Below, in pieces: positions 1 to 4,962 of a stretch of DNA of 6,479 nt. Location: NCBI GenBank assembly GCA_030600725.1, contig JAUVLN010000128.1, positions 1 to 6,479 on the forward strand, written 5' to 3'. Numbering within the stretch: position 1 is the first letter of the stretch; the number at the start of each line of letters is the position of its first letter. The position numbers and the translations under genes are program-made. Under the pieces are notes generated by a model, which worked only from the letters and a program-made list of their open reading frames with translations, was not told the DNA's origin and ran no database searches. This DNA is from Thermoplasmatota archaeon. Its GTDB lineage: Archaea > Thermoplasmatota > Penumbrarchaeia > Penumbrarchaeales > Penumbrarchaeaceae.

Positions 1-60
1 CTCTTAAGTTTTTTGGCTCACCCCGGGATATGTCACTCTGAAATATCACCTGATGAGAAA

Positions 61-70
61 AATATTTAAT
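61..70 (+). promoter_or_regulatory. Candidate TATA box for the cupin gene
   Basis: The A/T-only stretch AATATTTAAT is centred about 37 bp before the ATG at 103. A start of transcription about 26 bp downstream would fall near 91, giving a leader of roughly 12 nt that may only just include the GGTGAG before the ATG. Assigned by inspection only. Positions 1-60 hold no gene that I can support. Confidence 0.5.
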
Positions 71-102
71 ACCACTGCAAGGGATATGATTCCGGTGAGA
101 AA

Positions 103-423
103 ATGCCCGAGGTCGTGGATGTACACAATAAAAAGCTTACCCTGGATGATAGATACAAGAAGAACATCGTGTCCCTGATCAACGACCAGTACTTCGCCCT
201 GGCCTGGTTCGAGGGGCAGTACAAACCCCACAAGCACAACGTGGACGAGTTCCTCTATGTGATAGAAGGACACCTCTCCCTTGATGTGGAAGGGATCATA
301 TACGAGCTCGAACCGGGATGCGGGATCAATATCAAGGCCGGAGAGGTCCACTCCAACAGGTCGGATCACAAGACGCTGGTAGCTGTGTTCGAACCGCAGA
401 GCACCCAGATAGAATATGTGTGA
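103..423 (+). CDS. Small single-domain cupin protein (cupin 2 type)
   Basis: A 106-residue protein that is one beta-barrel cupin domain. Cupin motif 1 is clear: G38, H43-x-H45, E49 and G56 keep the expected spacing, with EFLYVIEG as its core. Motif 2 runs from G72 to N85 with H83. So all four usual metal ligands (H43, H45, E49, H83) are present, which implies a bound divalent metal. The usual Pro of motif 2 is replaced: IKAGEVH instead of xPxGxxH. Length is typical of stand-alone cupins. The ATG at 103 is preceded by GGTGAG (94-99), a close but plausible ribosome binding site. No signal peptide, so cytoplasmic. It lies 79 bp before the aminopeptidase gene, which appears to have its own promoter. 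Such cupins include isomerases, dioxygenases and sugar or ligand binders, and nothing here says which. The family call is firm; the function is unknown. Confidence 0.88.
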   Translation: MPEVVDVHNKKLTLDDRYKKNIVSLINDQYFALAWFEGQYKPHKHNVDEFLYVIEGHLSLDVEGIIYELEPGCGINIKAGEVHSNRSDHKTLVAVFEPQSTQIEYV

Positions 424-445
424 GCGGAACGGAAATATTCAATCC

Positions 446-455
446 AAATATTTTT
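446..455 (+). promoter_or_regulatory. Candidate TATA box for the aminopeptidase P gene
   Basis: AAATATTTTT lies between the cupin stop codon and the ATG at 503, centred about 52 bp before that ATG. Transcription would begin near 477, giving a leader of about 26 nt that carries GTGAT (494-498) as a possible ribosome binding site. This supports separate transcription from the cupin and argues against a start at 416, which would lie upstream of the promoter. Confidence 0.5.
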
Positions 456-502
456 CCGTAAGGAGCCCGTTGCACGCTCGTTCTATCAAGGCAGTGATTA
501 TC

Positions 503-2299
503 ATGGACCTACCCGATGTTCCAGCAAGGCTGACGGCGCTCAGAGAGCTTATGAGAAGGGAGGGCGTGCAGGCGTACCTCGTTCCCAGTACGGACCCACA
601 TCAGAGCGAATACCTTCCGGAGTGCTGGAAGAGGAGGATGTGGATCAGTGGATTCACCGGTTCCGCCGGCGACGTGGTGGTCACGCAGGAGAGTGGAGGC
701 CTCTGGACGGACGGCAGGTACTTCCTTCAGGCAGAGGAGCAGCTTGAGGGGTCCGGGATAGACCTGTACAAGATGATGACGGCGGGTTTTCCCAAGCTTG
801 AGGAGTGGGTGGCGGATACCCTGAAAGAGGGGGAGAAACTGGGTATCGACCCCAGGCTTCTGTCCGTGGATGGGGCCCACACCCTTGAGAAGAAGCTCAA
901 GGAGAAGGGCGTTCTCATCAGGTACATACATGACAATCTGATCGACCGGCTGTGGGAGGATCAGCCTCACCCCTCGAAGGACCCTGTCAGGATCCTGGAT
1001 GACACATTCACCGGCGAGAACATCGCCGATAAATTGAAGAGGATCAGGGAGAAGATGGCAGGACCGAGATGCTCCGCGCACATCCTTTCCGCATTGGATA
1101 CCATCGCGTGGACCTTCAACCTAAGGGGCGCTGACATCGAATACAACCCGGTCTTCATCTCGTACGCGGTGATAGAGGAGGATAGGGCCCACCTCTTCAT
1201 CGACCCGGTTAAGATAACCGACGAGGTGAGGAGGCACCTGGGGGACCACGTTGAGATCCACCCCTACGAGGGGATCAAGGACCATCTGGAGGGCCTTTCC
1301 GGAAGGGACATCAAGATATGGATAGATCCCAAAACGACCAATAAGTGGACAATGCTCCTTCTGAAGGGAAAGGCCGGATCCCACAGGGAGAGGAGCCCCG
1401 TGACCGATTTCAAGTCCCGAAAGAACGGAACCGAGCTTCAGGGGATGAGGGACTGCCAGGTGGTGGATGGCGTTGCAATGGTCAAATTCATAAAATGGTT
1501 GAAAGAGGCAGTACCCAAAGGCGGTGTGACCGAGATCTCCGCATCCGACAGACTGGAGGCGTTCAGGTCGGAGGGGGACAGGTTCGTCGGCCTGAGCTTC
1601 TCCACGATCTCCGGATACAGGGGCCACGGCGCGATCATACACTATACCGCATCGGCGGAAAGCGATGTGGAGCTCAAACCCGAGGGCATATACCTGGTGG
1701 ACTCGGGGGGCCAGTATCTCAACGGCACGACGGATATCACCAGGACGCTGACCCTTGGAAACCCGACGGACGAGCAGAGGGAGATGTTCACGAGGGTCCT
1801 CAAGGGACACATCGATCTTGCCATGCTAAGGTTCCCCAAGGGGTTCTGCGGCAAACAGCTGGAGCTCTCCGCCAGGGCCTCCCTGTGGAAGGTCGGAAAG
1901 AACTACAATCACGGCACGGGGCACGGGGTCGGACATTACCTGAACGTCCACGAGGGGCCCATGATGATATCTCCCCGGGACCAGGGCGTCCCCCTTGAGA
2001 TAGGAAACGTCCTGTCGAACGAGCCGGGTTACTACAAGCCGAACGAGTACGGGATCAGGACGGAGAACCTCATCGTCTGTTTGAAGGATACGGAGTTCTC
2101 CACGGATGACGTTGAATGGCTGAGGTTCGAGACCATTACCCTCTGTCCCATAGATCCGAAGCTGGTTGAGCCTTCGATGCTCACCGCAGAGGAGAGGGAA
2201 TGGCTCAACGATTACCACAATGAGGTGTTCGATAAGCTGTCCCCGAACCTGGACGATGAACACAATGAGTGGTTGAGAGATCGAACCCGATCGATCTGA
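503..2299 (+). CDS. Xaa-Pro aminopeptidase, three-domain M24B family (aminopeptidase P)
   Basis: A 598-residue cytoplasmic metallopeptidase expected to remove the N-terminal residue from peptides with proline at position 2. It has the long three-domain form of eukaryotic XPNPEP1 and its bacterial relatives (about 600 residues), not the roughly 440-residue E. coli PepP form. Two creatinase-like N-terminal domains (about 1-145 and 146-300; TDPHQSEYLP and WISGFTGSAG lie in the first) precede the pita-bread catalytic domain and a short C-terminal extension. The dinuclear metal ligands are all present: D400 (LVDSGGQY), D411 (GTTDITRT), H474 (HGTGHGVGH), E507 (NEPGYY) and E521 (RTEN). Active-site histidines H380 (HYTAS), H470 and H483 (NVHEGP) are also kept. 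From memory, H380, D400, D411 and H474 sit 15 positions below their human XPNPEP1 counterparts. The ATG at 503 is preferred over an in-frame ATG at 416 because homology begins at MDLPDVPARL and a TATA-like box lies between them. The stop is 7 bp from the stop of the convergent DUF502 gene. Confidence 0.96.
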   Translation: MDLPDVPARLTALRELMRREGVQAYLVPSTDPHQSEYLPECWKRRMWISGFTGSAGDVVVTQESGGLWTDGRYFLQAEEQLEGSGIDLYKMMTAGFPKLEEWVADTLKEGEKLGIDPRLLSVDGAHTLEKKLKEKGVLIRYIHDNLIDRLWEDQPHPSKDPVRILDDTFTGENIADKLKRIREKMAGPRCSAHILSALDTIAWTFNLRGADIEYNPVFISYAVIEEDRAHLFIDPVKITDEVRRHLGDHVEIHPYEGIKDHLEGLSGRDIKIWIDPKTTNKWTMLLLKGKAGSHRERSPVTDFKSRKNGTELQGMRDCQVVDGVAMVKFIKWLKEAVPKGGVTEISASDRLEAFRSEGDRFVGLSFSTISGYRGHGAIIHYTASAESDVELKPEGIYLVDSGGQYLNGTTDITRTLTLGNPTDEQREMFTRVLKGHIDLAMLRFPKGFCGKQLELSARASLWKVGKNYNHGTGHGVGHYLNVHEGPMMISPRDQGVPLEIGNVLSNEPGYYKPNEYGIRTENLIVCLKDTEFSTDDVEWLRFETITLCPIDPKLVEPSMLTAEEREWLNDYHNEVFDKLSPNLDDEHNEWLRDRTRSI

Positions 2300-2306
2300 T
2301 CTGGCC

Positions 2307-2936
2307 TCATGCCGGCGTACCTGCAGGAACCAGATGTAGCTTCTTGTAGCTATCCAGAAGCTCCTTGGACCCGGCACCGCAGCCGATGACCGTCTTGATG
2401 CCCCTCTCCACCTTGGAATCGAGGATGAAAACGTTTTCCCTGGGGAGGTGCATGATGTTCCCTGATGTTGGATTCGGTCCCGTGGGGATGAACACAGTCG
2501 TCACATTAGGGAACCTGTCATCGGTGATGAAAGCCGTGACCAGGGTGTCGTTGCCGTAAGGCCTCACGAGTGCGACCGAACTGAAGGTGGTCTGCTGGCT
2601 GTCGGCAAAATGTTCCACCAGATCCTTCACGGTGATATAACCTGGAAACCTCATAAGGAGCTCCTTCTCTATGACGTTGCGAAAGAAGGACCCTATCCTG
2701 GTCTCCACGATCATCCCGATAATGAAACATATGGCGATTATCAGGCCGAGGGCTGTGAGCTTTGCCAGCAGATCGCCCAAACCGATGCCGAGGGTTATCA
2801 GGTGGGCCAACGGCTCGAGATTGTTGCTTATCAGGTTGAAGAGCCAGATGAACACAAGGGCCATGATGACTCCGGGCAGTACTACGACGACGCCTCCTAT
2901 GAAGGCCGTCTTGAGGAATTCTGAAAATCGTCCCAT
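2307..2936 (-). CDS. DUF502 family integral membrane protein
   Basis: A 209-residue protein with two predicted transmembrane helices (about residues 10-36 and 60-77) joined by a short loop, then a soluble C-terminal part. The family signature is clear: VFIPTGPNPTSG (148-159), followed by LPRENVFILD (164-173) and a GIKTVIGCG segment. This is the DUF502 pattern of bacterial and some archaeal membrane proteins. No biochemical function is established for the family as far as I know. The second helix ends in a charged segment (ETRIG). The length is normal for the family. The start codon (CAT at 2934-2936 on the + strand) is preceded on the coding strand by GGGGG (2944-2948), spacing 7. It is convergent with the aminopeptidase gene, and its promoter region abuts the repeat array that begins at 3006. 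Family call strong; role unknown. Confidence 0.93.
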   Translation of the reverse strand: MGRFSEFLKTAFIGGVVVVLPGVIMALVFIWLFNLISNNLEPLAHLITLGIGLGDLLAKLTALGLIIAICFIIGMIVETRIGSFFRNVIEKELLMRFPGYITVKDLVEHFADSQQTTFSSVALVRPYGNDTLVTAFITDDRFPNVTTVFIPTGPNPTSGNIMHLPRENVFILDSKVERGIKTVIGCGAGSKELLDSYKKLHLVPAGTPA

Positions 2937-2993
2937 TATTGGTCCCCCTTTCCCCCGATAATCAACGACCCCTTTGATAATCGTTTTGATTTG

Positions 2994-3005
2994 AAAAGAT
3001 TAAAG
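2994..3005 (-). promoter_or_regulatory. Weak candidate TATA region for the DUF502 gene
   Basis: On the minus strand this reads CTTTAATCTTTT, centred about 63 bp before the ATG. Transcription would begin near 2973 with a leader of about 37 nt that includes the G-rich ribosome binding site. The box is not a strong match. It directly touches the first copy of the 86-bp repeat (starting at 3006), so the repeat lies immediately upstream of this promoter. Confidence 0.3.
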
Positions 3006-3091
3006 AACAAGTTCAAATCCGTTGTCCCTCGTTATTCTATTTTCAATATCATTTTGATCAGAACCAATAGAATATGGTGCGAGGGACCGGA
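3006..3091. repeat. 86-bp direct repeat, distal copy (tRNA-Leu 3'-end palindrome)
   Basis: Matches 3327-3412 without gaps, 82 of 86 positions, exactly 321 bp apart. Read on the plus strand it begins with a T-loop/acceptor-like half (GTTCAAATCC then TCCCTCG), passes through an A/T-rich stem (TATTCTATT with AATAGAATA), and ends with the complement of the tRNA 3' end, including the CCA. The four differences are at 3043, 3054, 3059 and 3060. Three lie in the inner stem and weaken it compared with the tRNA-proximal copy. No tRNA body follows here: after GGGACCGGA the sequence changes to another hairpin. It looks like a relict or duplicated end and not a tRNA gene. Confidence 0.9.
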
Positions 3092-3135
3092 CCTTTCAAA
3101 AGGTTAATAAGCGATGATATTCAATTTTGAAAGGT
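3091..3135. repeat. Inverted repeat, 11-bp perfect arms
   Basis: ACCTTTCAAAA (3091-3101) pairs perfectly with TTTTGAAAGGT (3125-3135) around a 23-nt A/T-rich loop. It begins exactly where the distal 86-bp repeat ends. It has no poly-T tail on either strand that would mark a classic terminator. Confidence 0.85.
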
Positions 3136-3137
3136 GA

Positions 3138-3177
3138 GGCGAAAAACGGCAGTAAACATCAGTAAACCTTTTTCGCC
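3138..3177. repeat. Inverted repeat, 9-bp perfect arms plus 2 bp after a bulge
   Basis: GGCGAAAAA (3138-3146) pairs with TTTTTCGCC (3169-3177). A bulged C lets GG (3148-3149) also pair with CC (3167-3168). The loop carries CAGTAAAC twice in direct orientation, separated by AT. It starts 2 bp after the preceding hairpin. Confidence 0.82.
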
Positions 3178-3195
3178 GTATAGAAACATTATCTA

Positions 3196-3241
3196 GCACT
3201 TCTTTCCAAAGCGGATATAATCAGCATTAGGAAAGAAGTGC
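3196..3241. repeat. Inverted repeat, 12-bp perfect arms, fused to a tRNA-end copy
   Basis: GCACTTCTTTCC (3196-3207) pairs perfectly with GGAAAGAAGTGC (3230-3241) around a 22-nt loop. The last four bases of the right arm are also the first four of the tRNA-end copy at 3238-3256, so the hairpin and the tRNA-derived sequence share a boundary. Confidence 0.87.
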
Positions 3242-3256
3242 GAGGGACCGGATTTG
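3238..3256 (-). repeat. Isolated 19-bp copy of the tRNA-Leu 3' end
   Basis: Identical over 19 bp to 3398-3416, the complement of the T-loop 3' side, the acceptor 3' strand, the discriminator base and one C of the CCA. It lies 161 bp from the distal copy of the core (GCGAGGG at 3079) and 160 bp from the real tRNA end (GCGAGGG at 3400). It resembles an attachment-site or duplication footprint of the tRNA end. The rest of the tRNA is absent: a new hairpin starts straight after it. Confidence 0.85.
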
Positions 3257-3286
3257 CGCAGCAATAATCCCTCTGGGATTATGCGC
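3256..3286. repeat. Inverted repeat with a 3-nt loop
   Basis: ATAATCCC (3264-3271) pairs with GGGATTAT (3275-3282) around TCT. GCGC (3256-3259) and GCGC (3283-3286) extend the stem after a 4-nt bulge. It is compact and GC-closed at the base, so it is the most stable-looking short hairpin in the array. Confidence 0.83.
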
Positions 3287-3287
3287 G

Positions 3288-3326
3288 GTTACAAAAAGTG
3301 CGCCAAGGAAACACACTTTTTGTAAC
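3288..3326. repeat. Inverted repeat, 13-bp perfect arms
   Basis: GTTACAAAAAGTG (3288-3300) pairs perfectly with CACTTTTTGTAAC (3314-3326) around a 13-nt loop. It ends at the exact base before the tRNA-proximal 86-bp repeat begins (3327), so the elements of the array are joined end to end. Confidence 0.87.
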
Positions 3327-3412
3327 AACAAGTTCAAATCCGTTGTCCCTCGTTATTCTATTTCCAATATCATTATGATTGGAACCAATAGAATATGGTG
3401 CGAGGGACCGGA
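3327..3412. repeat. 86-bp direct repeat, tRNA-proximal copy; part of an 88-bp palindrome at 3332-3419
   Basis: Its right end overlaps the 3' end of the tRNA-Leu gene. The enclosing palindrome has four paired blocks: GTTCAAATCC with GGATTTGAAC (10 bp), TCCCTCG with CGAGGGA (7 bp), TATTCTATT with AATAGAATA (9 bp), and TTCCA with TGGAA plus ATCAT with ATGAT at the tip. Small internal loops separate the blocks, including GTTG opposite CC. The left arm is therefore an inverted, slightly altered copy of the tRNA's own T-loop and acceptor strand. Confidence 0.9.
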
Positions 3413-3480
3413 TTTGAACCGGCGAACCACTAAGGATCAGATTTTGAGTCTGACGTCTTTGACCACTTGACTACCCTCGC
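3396..3480 (-). tRNA. trnL: tRNA-Leu, anticodon CAA, CCA encoded, no intron
   Basis: Read on the minus strand the cloverleaf is complete. The acceptor 5' strand GCGAGGG pairs with CCCTCGC. It is followed by TA and a 17-nt D arm. The anticodon arm is TCAGA/TCTGA with loop CTCAAAA, so the anticodon is CAA and reads UUG. The variable region is 13 nt long, as in type II (leucine) tRNAs. The T arm is GCCGG-TTCAAAT-CCGGT. The body is 81 nt (3400-3480); the discriminator A and a genomically encoded CCA follow (3396-3399). The CCA is immediately followed by the palindromic repeat, so the 3' trailer is unusually structured. It is divergent from the asparaginase gene. Confidence 0.97.
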
Positions 3481-3513
3481 AGGCCTTTCCTTTGGGTACA
3501 GATAATCCCCCTT

Positions 3514-3521
3514 CTTAAAAG
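3514..3521 (-). promoter_or_regulatory. trnL: Candidate TATA box for tRNA-Leu
   Basis: On the minus strand this reads CTTTTAAG, centred about 37 bp before the mature 5' end at 3480. Transcription would begin near 3491, leaving a leader of about 11 nt for RNase P to remove. The position suits an archaeal tRNA promoter. Confidence 0.5.
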
Positions 3522-3536
3522 TTGTTCCCATAATGG

Positions 3537-3544
3537 ATTTATAT
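3537..3544 (+). promoter_or_regulatory. Candidate TATA box for the asparaginase gene (leaderless start)
   Basis: ATTTATAT is a good TATA match, centred 25 bp before the ATG at 3566, so transcription would start at or next to the A of that codon. This points to a leaderless mRNA. It overlaps codons that would belong to a longer reading starting at 3533, which makes that longer start unlikely. Confidence 0.6.
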
Positions 3545-3565
3545 CCCCCATTCCATCCTCATTTC

Positions 3566-4591
3566 ATGGACGTAGATGGATATCGCGAATATATCGAGTC
3601 CAAAGGTGATGGCCACCACGTGGTTATTGAAGAACGGAACGGGACCGTGGAATCCGTTCACCGGGCCCACATCGCCGTGGTGAACCCCGACGGGGACCTC
3701 CTCTACTCAAGCGGGGACCCGGAGTTCCACACGTACTCCCGATCATGCATCAAACCCTTCCAGATGATCCCCGTCATGATAGAGGCCGCGGAGAGATACG
3801 GTTACACCGACGAGGAGATCGCGATGATAGCCGGGTCCCACTCCGGCGAACCGGAACATCTGGAACATGTCCGTTCGATAATGAGCAAATCCAATATCAC
3901 CGAGGATATGCTGAGATGCGGCCCCCACCCGCCCTTTCACAAACCCTCGGCAAAAGCCCTTGACGGTGAGTTCAAACCAATACACAACAACTGCTCGGCA
4001 AAGCACGCTTCCGTTCTGGGCCTCTGCAGGCTGAAGGGTTGGCCCACGGATTCCTACCTTGAACCGACCCACCCCATCCAGAAGGAGATCCTCGAAGTGC
4101 TCGGTAACCTGACAGGAAACGGGGATATCGCACTGGGATCCGACGGCTGCGCCATCCCCAACTATGCCATGCCCATCAGGGAGATGGCCCACCTTTTCGC
4201 AATACTGGGAGACAGCAGGGGAAAACCCTATGCCGATCATATCCGGAGGATCGGGGACTCGATGCTGAAGAACCCATATCTGGTCTCCGGAACGGATAGG
4301 TTCGACAACCTCATGATGGGGTCCCTCCCCGGGATACTGATCACGAAAGGAGGCGCATCAGGGATCCAGACCGCATCCCTTGGAACCGATGAAGGCTGGT
4401 TGGGGGTCGCTCTGAAGATAGAGGACGGACTCTACACAGCCGTCCCACCTCTTCTGATCCACATCCTCGAGGAGATGGGATTTGAGACCACGGGTAAGAT
4501 CAGGGACCTCTACCGGAGGACCCCCATCAAGAACACTATAAATGAGGTCGTAGGCTCATTCGTCCCCATGGGAAAAATGATGAGAACCTGA
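3566..4591 (+). CDS. L-asparaginase, asparaginase II family (Rhizobium etli AsnA/ReAV type)
   Basis: A 341-residue cytoplasmic enzyme expected to hydrolyse L-asparagine to L-aspartate and ammonia. It belongs to the Asparaginase_II family (PF06089), unrelated to the E. coli AnsA/AnsB fold. Residues known to matter in the R. etli enzyme have counterparts here: the first Ser-Lys pair S60-x-x-K63 (SRSCIKPFQ), the serine-rich SHSGE motif (91-95), the zinc-site cysteine and lysine C143/K146 (NNCSAKHAS), C195 (DGCAIPNYAMP), and the second lysine K261 (ITKGGASG). Length matches the family (about 330-350). An in-frame ATG at 3533 would add 11 residues, but the TATA box lies inside that extension, so 3566 is preferred. 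Promoters for this gene and the tRNA sit back to back. The following GIY-YIG gene has its own likely promoter. Some family members may act on other substrates, so asparagine specificity is inferred. Confidence 0.93.
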   Translation: MDVDGYREYIESKGDGHHVVIEERNGTVESVHRAHIAVVNPDGDLLYSSGDPEFHTYSRSCIKPFQMIPVMIEAAERYGYTDEEIAMIAGSHSGEPEHLEHVRSIMSKSNITEDMLRCGPHPPFHKPSAKALDGEFKPIHNNCSAKHASVLGLCRLKGWPTDSYLEPTHPIQKEILEVLGNLTGNGDIALGSDGCAIPNYAMPIREMAHLFAILGDSRGKPYADHIRRIGDSMLKNPYLVSGTDRFDNLMMGSLPGILITKGGASGIQTASLGTDEGWLGVALKIEDGLYTAVPPLLIHILEEMGFETTGKIRDLYRRTPIKNTINEVVGSFVPMGKMMRT

Positions 4592-4617
4592 TATTTCATG
4601 CGCAAACGACCGAATGG

Positions 4618-4626
4618 TATTAAAAG
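4618..4626 (+). promoter_or_regulatory. Candidate TATA box for the GIY-YIG gene
   Basis: TATTAAAAG, centred about 38 bp before the ATG at 4660. Transcription would begin around 4648, close to the GGAGG ribosome binding site. A second A/T patch (AATATAC, near 4638-4644) is a weaker alternative. Confidence 0.45.
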
Positions 4627-4647
4627 TCCAAACCACAATATACATAC

Positions 4648-4652
4648 GGAGG
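4648..4652 (+). promoter_or_regulatory. Ribosome binding site GGAGG deciding the GIY-YIG start
   Basis: A full GGAGG with 7-nt spacing to the ATG at 4660. The next in-frame ATG (4666) would have 13-nt spacing, so 4660 is the likelier start. Confidence 0.75.
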
Positions 4653-4659
4653 CAGAGAG

Positions 4660-4962
4660 ATGTTAATGGAGTTCACCTGGTACCCATATACCGAAAAGTT
4701 CGTAAAGAAAGCAGAGAAAAGGTGGGGGGTATACAAACTGGCTGGACAATCCAAAAAGGTCCTCTTCCTGGGCAGGGGGAATATTGAAAAGCGCCTCCCC
4801 AAACATCTCCCGGGAAGCAAGGGGGAAGCCGAGGGGGCCGAATTCTTCTGTGTCGAGTATTTTGAAACCTCCGATGAGGCGTTCGCCGAGTGGGAGGGGG
4901 CGATGAGGGATTTCAGGAAGAAGTTCGACAAGTACCCCAAATACAACAAACCACTCGATTAG
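4660..4962 (+). CDS. Small stand-alone GIY-YIG nuclease-like protein
   Basis: A 100-residue protein in which I see a minimal GIY-YIG domain. The GIY motif is G23-V24-Y25; the YIG motif is F36-L37-G38, so the second tyrosine is replaced by Phe. It is followed by the usual basic segment with R45 (RGNIEKRL). A glutamate (E77 or E79) lies on a helix, and N96 (KYPKYN) matches the terminal Asn. Family knowledge: the first Tyr, Arg, Glu and Asn form the nuclease site that cuts DNA with one metal ion. Whether the Phe change allows activity is not clear. No DNA-binding domain is attached, unlike homing endonucleases or UvrC; a few basic residues and a conserved-looking EFTWYPYTE lead precede the domain. 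It is highly charged with no signal or membrane segment. It stands alone, just before a repeat island. Some small archaeal GIY-YIG-like proteins are uncharacterised, so a non-nuclease role is possible. Confidence 0.75.
   Translation: MLMEFTWYPYTEKFVKKAEKRWGVYKLAGQSKKVLFLGRGNIEKRLPKHLPGSKGEAEGAEFFCVEYFETSDEAFAEWEGAMRDFRKKFDKYPKYNKPLD

Noticed and set aside
1..69. Tail of an upstream gene at the left edge
   Set aside because: One frame stays open to a TAA at 67-69 and another to a TGA near 38, but there is too little sequence to tell a coding tail from chance.
416..502. Longer N-terminus of the aminopeptidase starting at the ATG at 416, overlapping the cupin gene
   Set aside because: The extra 29 residues do not look like family sequence, a TATA-like box (446-455) lies inside them, and homology starts at the ATG at 503.
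1345..1998. Open frame of 217 codons inside the aminopeptidase gene
   Set aside because: Out-of-frame shadow of a well-conserved catalytic domain; it is rich in Gly, Arg and Gln and shows no recognisable motif. The long minus-strand frames within the same gene are rejected for the same reason.
3006..3091. A second tRNA gene or tRNA pseudogene in the distal repeat
   Set aside because: Only the acceptor 3' strand and T-loop parts are present; no anticodon arm, D arm or 5' acceptor strand follows on either strand.
3091..3326. Rho-independent terminators for tRNA-Leu or DUF502
   Set aside because: The hairpins lack a U-run at the right place on the minus strand. Archaeal termination mainly uses T-runs, and many of these stems are too far from the tRNA.
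3006..3412. Integron attC sites or a cassette array
   Set aside because: Imperfect palindromes at regular spacing invite the idea, but I see no consistent RYYYAAC/GTTRRRY boxes, no cassette ORFs and no integrase. The repeated core is plainly the tRNA end.
3533..3565. Longer N-terminus of the asparaginase
   Set aside because: The 11 added residues contain the best TATA match (3537-3544), 25 bp before the ATG at 3566, and have no ribosome binding site in front.
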